Source of the DNA: Actinomycetes bacterium
GTDB taxonomy: Bacteria; Actinomycetota; Actinomycetes; S36-B12
Direction: 5' to 3'
Length of the DNA: 64,000 nucleotides
Assembly: GCA_024639145.1 (NCBI GenBank)
Contig: JAHEIZ010000007.1
Coordinates: 1 to 64,000 of the forward strand
Each line of letters opens with the position of its first letter. Positions within the stretch are counted from its first letter, which is position 1. Both the position numbers and the translations under genes were made by a program. This document shows positions 1 through 8,905 of this stretch, in pieces. The notes below the pieces were generated by a model. The model did no database searches and was not told where the DNA came from. It was given only the letters and a program-made list of their open reading frames with translations.

Positions 1-1440
1 GCATTCGTGGCCAATCCCGTGTGCATGCCCAATCGCGCCACCATCATGACCGGCCAATGGCCATCTGCTCACGGCCTGCGCACGAACGGGCTGCCACTCA
101 ATCCCGAGTGCGACACCTTCGTGCGGCAATTACGACGCCACGGCTGGCGCACTTCTGCCGTGGGCAAGCTGCATCTGCAGCCCATGGGGTACGGGTACGA
201 GGAGTATCAGCTCGACCAGATCAAGGCAGCGATGCCTGAGCTCTGGGAGGCGGCAGTCGCAGGGCCCTTCGGTGAGGGCTTTCGCTCATGGGAGGACTTC
301 GAACTGCACGCCTCCGGCGACGCCATGATCCCGGCCGACTACTACGGGTTCGACGACGTAGCACTGGTCGCGGGGCACGGAGATCGCGTCTCCGGCAACT
401 ACGTAGCGTGGGCACGCGAGCGCGGCTTCGATCCCATCACCCAGGCCGGGCGCAAGAACGCGAAGTCGGAGTTCGCGGGATGGAACCACGTGTACGAATC
501 TGCGGTGCCCGCCGCCCTGCACCCGACGACCTACATCACCGACATCGCCATCGACCGACTCGATGAGTTCGCCAAGGGCGACGATCCCTTCGTGCTCTTC
601 GTCAGCTACCCGGATCCACATCATCCCTTCGCTCCGCCGTCGGAGTACTTCCACCGTCACGATCCCGACGACATGCCGTTGCCGGATTCCTTCCACGATG
701 ACCACTCGACATCACCGCAATACGTGAGAGACATCGTGGCGAATCGCGGAACTCCCGACGTCGATCCGATGATGCTCTGGGCACCGACAGAGGACCAATT
801 CCGGCATGCGCTTGCTGCCGAACTCGGCTCCATCGAGTTCATTGATGACTCGATCGGGCGAATCGTCGAGGCCATTGCTCAGCTTGGGCTTGCCGACGAC
901 ACGGTCATCGTCTTCACCTCCGATCATGGCGATGTCTTCGGCGATCACGGGCTGATCCTCAAGCACTTCACGCATTACGACGCTGCTATCCGGGTTCCGC
1001 TGATCATCAGCGGCGGTGGTGTGGGTGCGGGCGCGCATCATGAGCTCGCGAGCAGTACCGACATTGCACCGACATTGCTCGAGCTTGCCGGCACAGCTCC
1101 CATGGCCGGTGTTCAAGGTTGCTCGCTGGTACCGATCATGAATGGCAGCGCAGCGAGCTGGCGCACCGCGATCCTCGTGGAGGAGGACCAGCCGTATGGG
1201 CTCCCCACACTCCCCGGCCCCGTGCGACTGCGCACGGTCGTGACCGATCAACTGCGCTACACGCGCCTCGCCGGCACCACGATCGAGGAGCTCTACGACT
1301 TGAAGTCGGACTCGAGTGAGATGAGCAATCTCGCCGCCGACCTTGATGCCGTCGACCTACACCAGGCAGCAACGACCGCCCTGCTCGACGAACTCCTGCG
1401 AGTGGTCGACGATTCGAAGGTGCCCTTCCATGCCGCATAA
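1..1440 (+). CDS. Sulfatase (formylglycine type), 5'-truncated
   Basis: Hydrolase of the arylsulfatase/choline-sulfatase superfamily, cleaving sulfate esters. The reading frame is open from base 1, so the track start at 7 is an artefact and the first metal-binding segment lies outside the window. The visible part opens with the sulfatase signature C-M-P-N-R (C-x-P-x-R), whose Cys is oxidised to formylglycine by a separate maturase. It continues with the P-D-P-H-H segment and the TSDHGDVFGDHG metal-binding motif near residue 305. No signal peptide can be judged. The 3' end overlaps the following DUF202 gene by 11 bp, which suggests co-transcription. The substrate cannot be told from sequence. 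Confidence 0.9.
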   Translation, partial: AFVANPVCMPNRATIMTGQWPSAHGLRTNGLPLNPECDTFVRQLRRHGWRTSAVGKLHLQPMGYGYEEYQLDQIKAAMPELWEAAVAGPFGEGFRSWEDFELHASGDAMIPADYYGFDDVALVAGHGDRVSGNYVAWARERGFDPITQAGRKNAKSEFAGWNHVYESAVPAALHPTTYITDIAIDRLDEFAKGDDPFVLFVSYPDPHHPFAPPSEYFHRHDPDDMPLPDSFHDDHSTSPQYVRDIVANRGTPDVDPMMLWAPTEDQFRHALAAELGSIEFIDDSIGRIVEAIAQLGLADDTVIVFTSDHGDVFGDHGLILKHFTHYDAAIRVPLIISGGGVGAGAHHELASSTDIAPTLLELAGTAPMAGVQGCSLVPIMNGSAASWRTAILVEEDQPYGLPTLPGPVRLRTVVTDQLRYTRLAGTTIEELYDLKSDSSEMSNLAADLDAVDLHQAATTALLDELLRVVDDSKVPFHAA

Positions 1441-1807
1441 CCGCACCCCCGACTGGATCAATCGCCGACTCAGCAACGGCACGGATCCCGACCCGCGCTT
1501 TTCGCTCGCCAACGAGCGAACGTTTCTTGCATGGATTCGTACCGCCCTCGGTCTTATTGCCCTGGGAGTCGCCGTGGCGACCTTCGTCTCCACTCAGGAA
1601 ACCAAGGGAGTCTCGCTCCTCCTTGCCGCGGCCCTCGTGCTCCTCGGCGGAATTCTGGCCGCGGGTAGCTGGTGGCGGTGGCTCAGCGTCGAGCGCGCCA
1701 TGCGAGACGGAGTGGGGATTCCGCCCTCGACCCTGGCCCCCTTCCTGGCCATCGGCATCGGGGTGATCGCCGTGCTGGCGATCGTCGCCGTGGTCATCAC
1801 CGTTTGA
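1430..1807 (+). CDS. DUF202 (YidH-like) membrane protein
   Basis: Small inner-membrane protein of unknown function, 125 aa. I prefer the ATG at 1430 over the track start at 1343, because the extra 29 residues are only sulfatase DNA in another frame. The signature LANERTFLAWIRTALGLIALG-like stretch (quoted in part: ANERTFLAWIRTALG) is the DUF202 hallmark. Three hydrophobic segments follow, at about residues 35-52, 60-82 and 100-122. It overlaps the end of the sulfatase gene and is followed 7 bp later by a second DUF202 gene, which matches the yidH-yidG pairing known in enterobacteria. Confidence 0.85.
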   Translation: MPHNRTPDWINRRLSNGTDPDPRFSLANERTFLAWIRTALGLIALGVAVATFVSTQETKGVSLLLAAALVLLGGILAAGSWWRWLSVERAMRDGVGIPPSTLAPFLAIGIGVIAVLAIVAVVITV

Positions 1808-1814
1808 CCACGCG

Positions 1815-2171
1815 ATGACCTCCGAGAGTCCGGCTTCGCGGATCCAGGAAGGTGACGACGCGGGCTTCCAGCCCGAACGCACCGGCCTCGCCTGGAACCG
1901 CACGCTCGTGGTGCTGGCGGTTGCCATCGGAATGCTGGGTGTTCATGCGTATCGAGATGGCTTGCACGTCGGGCTCACTGTTATTGCCGCATTCCTCGCT
2001 GCGATCGTGCTCGTGCTGAGTTCACCCTTTGCTCGAGCCCGCTCTCATCACGCGCGTGATCTCCTGACCGGGTCCGTGCGCATCGCATCCCCGATGCCGC
2101 TTCTCGTTCTCGCGATAGTGACTGGCGCCTTGGCGTTGGCTTCGCTGATCTTGATAACCGTGCGTGGGTGA
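1815..2171 (+). CDS. DUF202 (YidG-like) membrane protein
   Basis: Second DUF202 protein, 118 aa, unknown function. The N-terminal part carries QPERTGLAWNRTLVVLAV, the shorter YidG-like version of the DUF202 motif. Three membrane segments are visible (about residues 30-48, 52-70 and 93-116) with a basic loop rich in Arg and His between the last two. It is the last gene of a probable sulfatase-DUF202-DUF202 transcript. I see no strong terminator after it. Confidence 0.8.
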   Translation: MTSESPASRIQEGDDAGFQPERTGLAWNRTLVVLAVAIGMLGVHAYRDGLHVGLTVIAAFLAAIVLVLSSPFARARSHHARDLLTGSVRIASPMPLLVLAIVTGALALASLILITVRG

Positions 2172-2261
2172 CAGTCATTTGCAGGTGCGCGGGTAGTTCC
2201 CTACCTAGTTGATCGGTAATGCTTGACTTCTCAAGTCGTTCTGACACGAATGATTACTGAA

Positions 2262-2288
2262 GAATTCCCCCGCACAGAAGGGGAATTC
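2262..2288 (+). promoter_or_regulatory. Inverted repeat in leader of the NMT1-type ABC operon
   Basis: Perfect 9-bp arms, GAATTCCCC and GGGGAATTC, are separated by nine bases, about 60 nt before the substrate-binding protein start. A TTGACT hexamer lies at 2223-2228, upstream of the repeat. The element could be an operator or an mRNA hairpin. No T-run follows, so it is not a simple terminator. Seen directly; the role is inferred. Confidence 0.55.
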
Positions 2289-2348
2289 ACGTACAGTACG
2301 GAAACCGATCGCGAGCCCCGAGTATCGCGACGCATCCATGGAGGTCCA

Positions 2349-3377
2349 GTGAGCAAGTCACGATTCAAGAAGCTGGCTGCTGCCGGTGCCGGTGTGGCCG
2401 TGGCCGCAACCGCACTGATCGGCGCCAATGCGAGCCCCGCATTCGCGGCCTACGACGTCAAGGTCGGTCTTGTTCCGATCAACGCCGCCGGTGCCCTGCA
2501 GTACGGCATCGACTCCGGCATGTTCAAGAAGAACGGCATCAACGTCACCCAGGTGATCACCTTCCCGGCACCGCCGCCCTCACTGGCCGCACTTGCCGCA
2601 GGTGCCGTCAACTTCACCTACGCTCCCAGCATCCCGATCATCAACGCCTACGCCAATGGCGGCATGGCACTGAAGATCATCGCCCCGGCCGATGGCTATG
2701 ACCTGGCGACGCTCACCAAGGCGAAGACCAACGCGAGCATCGCGGCAGCACTTGATGACACCGGCGTCTGCGTGAGCCCCACCAGTGGCATCAACAGCTG
2801 GAAGGACCTCAGCGGCAAGACCGTCTCCGTCCCTGCCCGCAAGGCTCAGGGCGAGGTCACCATTGCCAACGCAGTGAAGAAGGCCGGCGGAAACCCCGCC
2901 ACCATCAACTGGGTGACCCTCGGCTTCCCGCAGGTCGTTGACTCGGTCAAGAGCGGCAAGATCGATGCCGGCTTCACGGTCGAGCCCTTCACCACTGCCT
3001 GCTCCACTGCAGGCCTGAAGAATCTCGGCGCGCCGGGCGTGCAGTTCTTCACCAACGAGAATGCCATCGGCATGTGGGTGACCACCGCTGATTACGCAGC
3101 CAAGAACCCCGCTGCCGTTCTCGCCTTCCAGAAGTCGATCTCGCAGGCAAACGCCTTCGCGATGGCCTCGAAGGCCAACATGACCAAGGTTCTCACCGCC
3201 AGCACGAAGCTGACCGGCGCCACCGTGGCCCAGGCTCTCGCAGCCAACCCGCCGTACTACCCCAAGACGGTGACCAAGATCGACGTGCAGAACCCGGCCA
3301 GCAAGATGCTCGCGCTCGGCTTCCTCACCAAGCCGCTCGACACCGCCGGCCTTCTGGCCACGCAGTACCGCGGCTAG
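2349..3377 (+). CDS. ABC transporter substrate-binding protein (NMT1/SsuA type)
   Basis: Extracytoplasmic receptor of a nitrate/sulfonate/taurine-type (NrtT/TauT) importer, 342 aa. I chose the GTG at 2349, which sits 4 nt after GGAGGT; the track start at 2223 adds 42 residues lacking signal-peptide character. The N-terminus is a Sec signal peptide (KKLAAAGAGVAVAATALIG, cleavage around SPAFA-AY). The mature part shows the two-lobe NMT1 pattern: an opening beta strand KVGLVPI, then a PPPSLAALAAGAVNF segment that samples the ligand site. Two permeases and an ATPase follow on the same strand. The ligand could be a sulfonate, a pyrimidine or another small organic molecule; the sequence does not decide. 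Confidence 0.9.
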   Translation: MSKSRFKKLAAAGAGVAVAATALIGANASPAFAAYDVKVGLVPINAAGALQYGIDSGMFKKNGINVTQVITFPAPPPSLAALAAGAVNFTYAPSIPIINAYANGGMALKIIAPADGYDLATLTKAKTNASIAAALDDTGVCVSPTSGINSWKDLSGKTVSVPARKAQGEVTIANAVKKAGGNPATINWVTLGFPQVVDSVKSGKIDAGFTVEPFTTACSTAGLKNLGAPGVQFFTNENAIGMWVTTADYAAKNPAAVLAFQKSISQANAFAMASKANMTKVLTASTKLTGATVAQALAANPPYYPKTVTKIDVQNPASKMLALGFLTKPLDTAGLLATQYRG

Positions 3378-3424
3378 CAGTACCCGCACCATCGCGTAAT
3401 TCGGTCGAGTAGGAACGGAGCACC

Positions 3425-4183
3425 GTGTCAGGGAAGCCCCTTCGGATACCCGCAGGTCTGGTATCCGCAGTGGTGGCGCTGCTGATCTGGCAGATCGCCA
3501 CCACATGGGGGCCCCTGGCCGGTACCTCCGTTCCTACCGCCACTTCCACGCTCGCTGAGCTGTGGAACATGCTCTTCATGAGCGAGACCTGGGATTCCAT
3601 CTGGCAGACGATCCAGATGGCCCTCTACGGATTCCTGATCGCCGTCGCCATCGCGATCCCGGTCGGCATCCTCATCGGCCTCAGCCGCTTCGCCTTCATC
3701 TCGACGAAATTCACCTTCGACTTCTTCAAGGTGATCCCGCCGATCGTCATCATCCCGATCACGATCCTCGTCTTCGGCCCCACGCTTCAGATGGGCGTCT
3801 TCCTCGTCGTCTTCGCCATCGTCTTCGCCCTGGCCGTGCAAACCGCCTACGGTGTTCGTGATGCCGACCCCGTTCTCATCGAGACCATGCGCTGCTACGG
3901 AATGGGGCGCGCCAAGCAAGTGCTGTTCGCGCGGCTTCCCGCCGCCTCGCCCTTCATCGCCATCGGCATTCGCATCAGCGTCTCCGCCGCGATGATCGTG
4001 GCCGTGGTCGCAGGTCTCGTGGGTGGCGCACCCGGACTCGGCCATGACCTCTTGCTTGCCCAGACGAACGGGCAAAACACCGTCACCTTCGCCATCGTCC
4101 TGATCCTGGGAATCCTCGGCCTGGCCGTCAGTCGGCTTGTGGTGTTCCTGCAGCGTCGACTCATCTTCTGGACGGCGTCATGA
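3425..4183 (+). CDS. ABC transporter permease 1 (SsuC/TauC family)
   Basis: Membrane-spanning subunit of the NMT1-type importer, 252 aa. It starts at GTG 3425 behind a purine-rich AGGAACGGAG site. About six hydrophobic segments are visible, and the coupling (EAA-like) loop lies around ETMRCYGMGRAKQVLFARLPAASP, near residues 150-173. It overlaps the second permease by 4 bp (ATGA), so the two are translationally coupled. Because the two permeases differ clearly, the channel is probably a heterodimer, whereas SsuC-type importers usually use one permease twice. Confidence 0.9.
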   Translation: MSGKPLRIPAGLVSAVVALLIWQIATTWGPLAGTSVPTATSTLAELWNMLFMSETWDSIWQTIQMALYGFLIAVAIAIPVGILIGLSRFAFISTKFTFDFFKVIPPIVIIPITILVFGPTLQMGVFLVVFAIVFALAVQTAYGVRDADPVLIETMRCYGMGRAKQVLFARLPAASPFIAIGIRISVSAAMIVAVVAGLVGGAPGLGHDLLLAQTNGQNTVTFAIVLILGILGLAVSRLVVFLQRRLIFWTAS

Positions 4184-4959
4184 GGCTGCTGAACTCGCGG
4201 ATCATCCGCTTCCTGGTCGGCATCTGGCTGCCCATCCTGCTCATCTGGTGGTGGTGGACCTGGAGTGCTGACTCAGTCGATCCCTTCTTCCCGCCGCTTT
4301 CGGCGATCTGGGAACAGTTCAAGTTCAACTGGATCTGGCAGTACGTGCCTATTCACGTCTTTCCCAGCCTGCGCAACCTCTTCGCCGGCTACTTCATCGG
4401 AATTTTCGCGGGTGTCACCCTCGGCGCCCTGCTCGGCGCCAACCCTCGAGTCAGCCGCTACTTCGAGCCGGTCATCGACTTCCTTCGCTCGATTCCACCG
4501 GTGGCCACCGTTCCGGTGTTCATCCTCTTCTTCGGGCTTGATGCCCAGATGCGCATTGCAGCGGTCGCCGTGGCTGCATGCTTCCCCACTCTGCTCTCGA
4601 CAATGCAGGGTTTCCGCGCCACCGACCCCACGCTTCTCGACACCGGCAAGGTCTTCCGCCTCACGCCATTCCAGATGATGTGGAAGGTGCGCGTTCCGAA
4701 TGCCTCCCCGATCATCTGGTCGGGGCTTCAGGTGTCACTGCAGATCGCCTTCGTCGTCACGATCGCCTCGGAGATTCTCGGTTCGGGCTTCGGTATCGGC
4801 GCCTTCACGACGATCTCCATCGACTCGTTCATGATCCTTGATGCCTGGACAGGCGTCGTGCTCCTGGGCCTGCTCGGATTCGCCCTGAACGTCATCTTCG
4901 ACCTGGTCGAGCGCTGGTCGCTCCGCTGGTACATCGGACAGAAGAAGCTCGCATCATGA
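4180..4959 (+). CDS. ABC transporter permease 2 (SsuC/TauC family)
   Basis: Second membrane subunit of the same importer, 259 aa. The N-terminus is a Trp-rich membrane segment (LLIWWWWTWSAD). The EAA-like coupling loop is DTGKVFRLTPFQMMWKVRVPNASP, around residues 152-175. The C-terminal half holds further membrane segments and a short basic tail. The start codon overlaps the stop of permease 1. The ATPase gene follows after 31 bp. Confidence 0.9.
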   Translation: MRLLNSRIIRFLVGIWLPILLIWWWWTWSADSVDPFFPPLSAIWEQFKFNWIWQYVPIHVFPSLRNLFAGYFIGIFAGVTLGALLGANPRVSRYFEPVIDFLRSIPPVATVPVFILFFGLDAQMRIAAVAVAACFPTLLSTMQGFRATDPTLLDTGKVFRLTPFQMMWKVRVPNASPIIWSGLQVSLQIAFVVTIASEILGSGFGIGAFTTISIDSFMILDAWTGVVLLGLLGFALNVIFDLVERWSLRWYIGQKKLAS

Positions 4960-4990
4960 ACCACGACAGTGCATTGGGGAACGAGTAGCC

Positions 4991-5761
4991 ATGGCCATCG
5001 CAATTGCAGTCAACGGCGTCAGCATGGAGTACAAGACTCCCAAGGGCACGACTCATGTTCTCGACAACGTGAGCTATGAGGTGCAGGACGGCCACTTCGT
5101 GTCGATCGTCGGCCCGTCAGGCGTCGGCAAGACCACGCTGCTTCGACTCCTCACCGGCCTCGCTCAGCCCACTGCGGGCGAGATCCTCGTGCGCGGAAAG
5201 CGGATCAGTTCCTCGCCAGATGACCTCGCCGTCGTGCTTCAGGACTACACCCGCTCGCTCATGCCCTGGCTCAGTGTCGAGAAGAACATCGCGCTCCCGC
5301 TGAAGAATCAGAAGCTCACCAAGGCAGAGCGCAAGGAGCGCATCACCGCCTCCCTCGCCGAGGTCGGACTCGAGGGTGCGGAGAGCAAGTACCCATGGCA
5401 GCTCTCCGGCGGCATGCAGCAGCGTGTCTCTATCGCTCGCGCGCTCGCGGTGCGACCCAGCATCTTGGTGATGGATGAGCCCTTCGCCTCCGTCGATGCC
5501 CAGACCCGATTCGATCTCGAGGATCTCGTGCTCAAGGTGCGCGATGACTTCGGCATCACCACATTGATGGTCACGCACGACATCGACGAGGCCGTCTACC
5601 TCAGCGACGAGATCGTGGTGCTGCAAGGCAAGCCCGCGAAGGTACGCGATGTCGTCAAGGTCGACATTCCCTTCCCCCGCTCGCAGATGGAAACTCGCAA
5701 CGACGCCCGCTTCGCCGATCTGCGCACGCATGTGTACGGGATGGTCCGCGGCCTCGAATAG
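4991..5761 (+). CDS. ABC transporter ATP-binding protein (SsuB/TauB type)
   Basis: Cytoplasmic ATPase that powers the importer, 256 aa. Visible motifs are Walker A GPSGVGKTT (about residue 39), Q-loop VVLQDY, signature LSGGMQQR, Walker B ILVMDEPFASVD, and the switch His in VTHDIDEAVYLSD. It is a single-domain ATPase of the usual length for this family and the last gene of the four-gene transport operon. The neighbouring Gfo/Idh gene begins only 36 bp later and may be co-expressed or leaderless. Confidence 0.93.
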   Translation: MAIAIAVNGVSMEYKTPKGTTHVLDNVSYEVQDGHFVSIVGPSGVGKTTLLRLLTGLAQPTAGEILVRGKRISSSPDDLAVVLQDYTRSLMPWLSVEKNIALPLKNQKLTKAERKERITASLAEVGLEGAESKYPWQLSGGMQQRVSIARALAVRPSILVMDEPFASVDAQTRFDLEDLVLKVRDDFGITTLMVTHDIDEAVYLSDEIVVLQGKPAKVRDVVKVDIPFPRSQMETRNDARFADLRTHVYGMVRGLE

Positions 5762-5797
5762 CCCGTGGCGCAGAGCCGTGGCTGATTGAATGGGTGC

Positions 5798-6886
5798 ATG
5801 GCCACTGATCTGCGAGTCCTGCTCTTCGGCTACGGCCTGGCAGGCCGTGTCTTTCATTCCCCGTTGATCTCGGCGGCTGCCGGCATGACCATCACCGGCA
5901 TCGTCACGGGCAATGAGGAGCGTCGCTCCCAGGCACTCGCAGACCATCCCGATGCCCGGATCTTTTCGACTGCAGAGGAGACACTTGCCGAGGTCGATGA
6001 ATTCGACCTCGCGGTGATCGCAGGTGCCAATGTCACTCATTACCCCCTCGCCATGGCCTCCATTGCGAATGGCTGGTGCGTGGTCGTGGACAAGCCGCTC
6101 GCACCAACCGCAGCTGCTGCGCAGGAGATTCTCGACGCAGCCACTGAGGCAGGTGTGCAGGTGCACCCGTTCCAGAATCGTCGCTGGGACTCCGACTTCC
6201 TCACCTTGAGAGCACTGGTCGAATCAGAGCCCATCGGCACCGCCCACCGATTCGAGTCACGCATCGAGCGGCTGCGCATCGCTCCCCGTGGCAGCTGGCG
6301 TGAGTCCGCCGACCCCGCAGACCTCGGCGGCGTTCTGCTCGACTTCGGGGCGCATCTCGTCGATCAGGCGATCGAACTCCTCGGCCCGATCACCGCAGTG
6401 CAGGCATGGGCACGCAGTGTGCGGTACCCCGGCCTGGCCCCGGACGACATGGCAATCACTGCCTTCCATGAATCAGGTGCCATCAGTGAGCTGATCGGGA
6501 GTCAGTCCGCCGCTTTCGGTGAGCCGCGCTACACCCTGCTCGCCACCCGTGGCGGTGTGCGCATCACCGGCTCAGACACTCAGGAAGCGGCACTGCGTGC
6601 CGGCGTTGCCGCGAACTCAGCCGAGTGGGGTATCGAGGCGACCGACTTCACCGCGACGGTCGTAACGCCCGATGCGCAGGATGAACTGACCTCTCGCGAG
6701 GTCGCACTGGTGCGCGGTCGATGGAATGAGTACTACCCCGCTGTGCGAGATTCCATCCTCGGCACCGGACTTCCACCGGTTCCGATCTCGGACGTCGTAT
6801 CCAACATGCGCGTTCTCGACGCTGCCGCTGAGTCCGCCCGAATCGGCGAGACCGTCAGGCTGGCGGTGCCTGCGGCGCACGCCTGA
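5798..6886 (+). CDS. Gfo/Idh/MocA family NAD(P)-dependent oxidoreductase
   Basis: Dehydrogenase acting on a sugar, inositol or related polyol, 362 aa. I chose ATG 5798; the upstream TTG at 5786 adds only four residues. The N-terminal Rossmann motif is FGYGLAGRVFH. The Gfo/Idh catalytic region follows (VDKPLAPT, then VHPFQNRRWDSDF). The last third forms the C-terminal beta-sheet domain. It lies between the NMT1-type importer and the xylose operon, and its 3' end overlaps the convergent epimerase gene by 32 bp. Substrate unknown. A TTGAAT hexamer 6 nt before the ATG would fit a leaderless start. Confidence 0.88.
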   Translation: MATDLRVLLFGYGLAGRVFHSPLISAAAGMTITGIVTGNEERRSQALADHPDARIFSTAEETLAEVDEFDLAVIAGANVTHYPLAMASIANGWCVVVDKPLAPTAAAAQEILDAATEAGVQVHPFQNRRWDSDFLTLRALVESEPIGTAHRFESRIERLRIAPRGSWRESADPADLGGVLLDFGAHLVDQAIELLGPITAVQAWARSVRYPGLAPDDMAITAFHESGAISELIGSQSAAFGEPRYTLLATRGGVRITGSDTQEAALRAGVAANSAEWGIEATDFTATVVTPDAQDELTSREVALVRGRWNEYYPAVRDSILGTGLPPVPISDVVSNMRVLDAAAESARIGETVRLAVPAAHA

Positions 6887-7670
6887 ACAGCCAGCGAGTG
6901 CGCATCATGAGCGGCTCAGCGGCTGACACGAGCGTGACAGGTGCGCAACGACCCGAGAGCCCGTCGGCTGGTCCGGTCTGCGGTTCAATGCAGATGAAGT
7001 CCTCCGTTGCGTCATAGACGACGAACCACGGATGCGAGTTCTCAATATCAATGCGTAGGAACCCCGGCCAATCGATCGATGCAGCTGTGCCGCCTGTCAG
7101 CACGTCATCAAAGGGGCCTGCGGCGCGGTCGAGCCGAATGCACTCACCAGTCGGAAGCGAGTCAGCACCCCGGACGAGTTGCTGATCGCAGTCAGTTGCC
7201 CATTCAGCACGCGTGCCGGCAATCTGCCGCCTGAACCAGGGATGCCAGCCGAGAATGGCAGGGAAGGCCTCGGCTCGTGAAGTGCAGGTGATCTCTGTAG
7301 TGAGGCCGTCATCATCGAGTGTCCACGAGCACTGCACAGCACCGCTGGCGGGCCAGACCTCGTCGAATGCGCATTGCAGCAGCACGTGATGCGCTTGCTT
7401 CTCGATCACCTCGAACCTGCGATTCAGCACGAGGCCATGAATTGCCCAAGGGTCGAAATTCACTGGCAGGGGTCGAGCCACTCCTGACCACTCGATCGCA
7501 TTCCCGCGAAGGCGCCCAGCCCACGGTGCCATCGGGTACATGCCGTAGTCGATGGGGTGAGTGCCGTTCCGACCGATGAGCTCGTGACCAGCAACTGTCC
7601 ACGAGGTGGCCCGACCGCCATCTGTCTCATCAAGCTGAAGGCAGATGTCAGCGTGACGGAGGGTGATCAT
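6855..7670 (-). CDS. Aldose 1-epimerase (mutarotase) family
   Basis: Interconverts alpha and beta anomers of aldoses, feeding the sugar kinase or isomerase. It is 271 aa, somewhat shorter than E. coli GalM. The family landmarks are the N-terminal GRATSW, the PMAPWAGRLR stretch, a catalytic-type His in AIHGLVLNRRFEV (about residue 83), and a C-terminal Glu in CIEPQTGPAD. It begins 6 bp after the ROK regulator stop, so it is the distal gene of the xylose operon. That position suggests a role in xylose mutarotation. Confidence 0.87.
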   Translation of the reverse strand: MITLRHADICLQLDETDGGRATSWTVAGHELIGRNGTHPIDYGMYPMAPWAGRLRGNAIEWSGVARPLPVNFDPWAIHGLVLNRRFEVIEKQAHHVLLQCAFDEVWPASGAVQCSWTLDDDGLTTEITCTSRAEAFPAILGWHPWFRRQIAGTRAEWATDCDQQLVRGADSLPTGECIRLDRAAGPFDDVLTGGTAASIDWPGFLRIDIENSHPWFVVYDATEDFICIEPQTGPADGLSGRCAPVTLVSAAEPLMMRTRWLFRRAPQAPPA

Positions 7671-7676
7671 CGCGAG

Positions 7677-8894
7677 TCAGGAGGCGATGAGCACGCTCGA
7701 GGAGTTCATGACTCCGATGGGATCCGCGAGAAGACCCTCGAATCCTGATTCCGCGGCGCCCATGAGCGAGCTGCCGATCTCGATGGATGCCGGGACGACG
7801 CGCACACCGGAGCGCGACGCAGGGAGGGCTCGGGCGAGCATCTCCGATACGGAGTCCTCCACGAAGGGCAGCAGTTCGCGCAGGTGCCCACCGAGTACGA
7901 CCGCCTCCGGATTGAAGATATTCACGAGATTCGAGATTCCGATTCCGATACTCCGACCGACGACATCAAAGCCGACGTGTGCGGAGGGAAGCGTGGGATC
8001 AACGTGGGAGAGGATCTCGCTGAGTTCTGCCGTCTCGGGATCATTACCCGTCGCGCGAATGACCGAGTCGAGTCCGATCAGGGTCTCCCAGCATCCATGC
8101 GACCCGCATCTGCACTCCGGGCCCGCCGGGTCGATGACCATGTGCCCGACCTCGCCGGCGAATCCTCCGACACCATCGAGGAGACGGTTGTTGACGACGA
8201 CTCCACCACCGATGCCGATTTCGCCCGAGATGTAGATCATGTTTCCTGCGCCTGCTGCGGCACCGCGAAGATGCTCCGAGATCGCACCGAGATCCGAGTC
8301 ATTCCTGATCGTGACGGTCGGCGGATCGCCGAACTGGGCTCGCATGGCGACCATCAGCGGCTCGCCCAGGGAGATGTCCTCCCAGCCGAGGTTAGGCGCA
8401 AGCCTGACCTTTCCGCCCTCGGTCTCGATACTTCCGGGAATGCTGATGCCGGTACCTACCCACGATGAGCCTTCCGGCACGTGCTCGAGAAGGTCGGTCG
8501 ACATCTGCACGATCTGATCGACGGCGATCGTGACACCGTATCCGGCACGCATGTGCGGATGCTCTCGCGTGTTGAGAACCGTGCCGCCCAGCCCGACAAG
8601 AGAACCGATCAGCTTCTCGACGCGCAGTTCGAAGGAAAGCACGACCGCGCTCGTGGCCACCGGAGCGACCACGAGTGATGGCCTGCCCACCGTGCTGGTG
8701 GTTCCAGCTCGCTCTTCGACGAGTCCAGTTTCGACGAGGTCGGCCACAATGGCGCCGACCGTGCTGCGATTGAGCCCGGTCAGCCCGACGAGGTCGGATC
8801 TGCTCGCCGGACCTGCGGCATGAAGATGCCGAAGGATACGCGAGAGATTGTTCCGGCGAACTTGATCGTGCTTGTCCGCGGGAGGGGTTGGCAT
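7677..8894 (-). CDS. ROK-family transcriptional regulator, probable xylose repressor
   Basis: DNA-binding regulator of 405 aa. Residues 1-75 form a winged helix-turn-helix (RSDLVGLTGLNRSTVGAIV). The rest is a ROK sugar-kinase-like fold with the zinc motif CRCGSHGCWE near residue 260. The kinase DxGGT phosphate loop is not recognisable, so it should sense sugar and not phosphorylate it, as XylR-type repressors do. It is embedded between the xylose permease and the epimerase. The candidate target is the inverted repeat at 13524-13546 upstream of xylA. A weak Shine-Dalgarno, AGGTGG, precedes the start. Confidence 0.88.
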   Translation of the reverse strand: MPTPPADKHDQVRRNNLSRILRHLHAAGPASRSDLVGLTGLNRSTVGAIVADLVETGLVEERAGTTSTVGRPSLVVAPVATSAVVLSFELRVEKLIGSLVGLGGTVLNTREHPHMRAGYGVTIAVDQIVQMSTDLLEHVPEGSSWVGTGISIPGSIETEGGKVRLAPNLGWEDISLGEPLMVAMRAQFGDPPTVTIRNDSDLGAISEHLRGAAAGAGNMIYISGEIGIGGGVVVNNRLLDGVGGFAGEVGHMVIDPAGPECRCGSHGCWETLIGLDSVIRATGNDPETAELSEILSHVDPTLPSAHVGFDVVGRSIGIGISNLVNIFNPEAVVLGGHLRELLPFVEDSVSEMLARALPASRSGVRVVPASIEIGSSLMGAAESGFEGLLADPIGVMNSSSVLIAS

Positions 8895-8905
8895 GGGTGT
8901 TCCAC

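Noticed and set aside
2172-2348. A thiamine (TPP) riboswitch upstream of an NMT1-like receptor
   Set aside because: The conserved TPP riboswitch core (CTGAGA, then GATCTGGATAATGC-like) is not visible in this leader; only an inverted repeat is.
2580-3506. Minus-strand ORF of 308 aa
   Set aside because: It is the antisense of the NMT1-type binding-protein gene, with biased composition and no recognisable motif; a GC-rich shadow.
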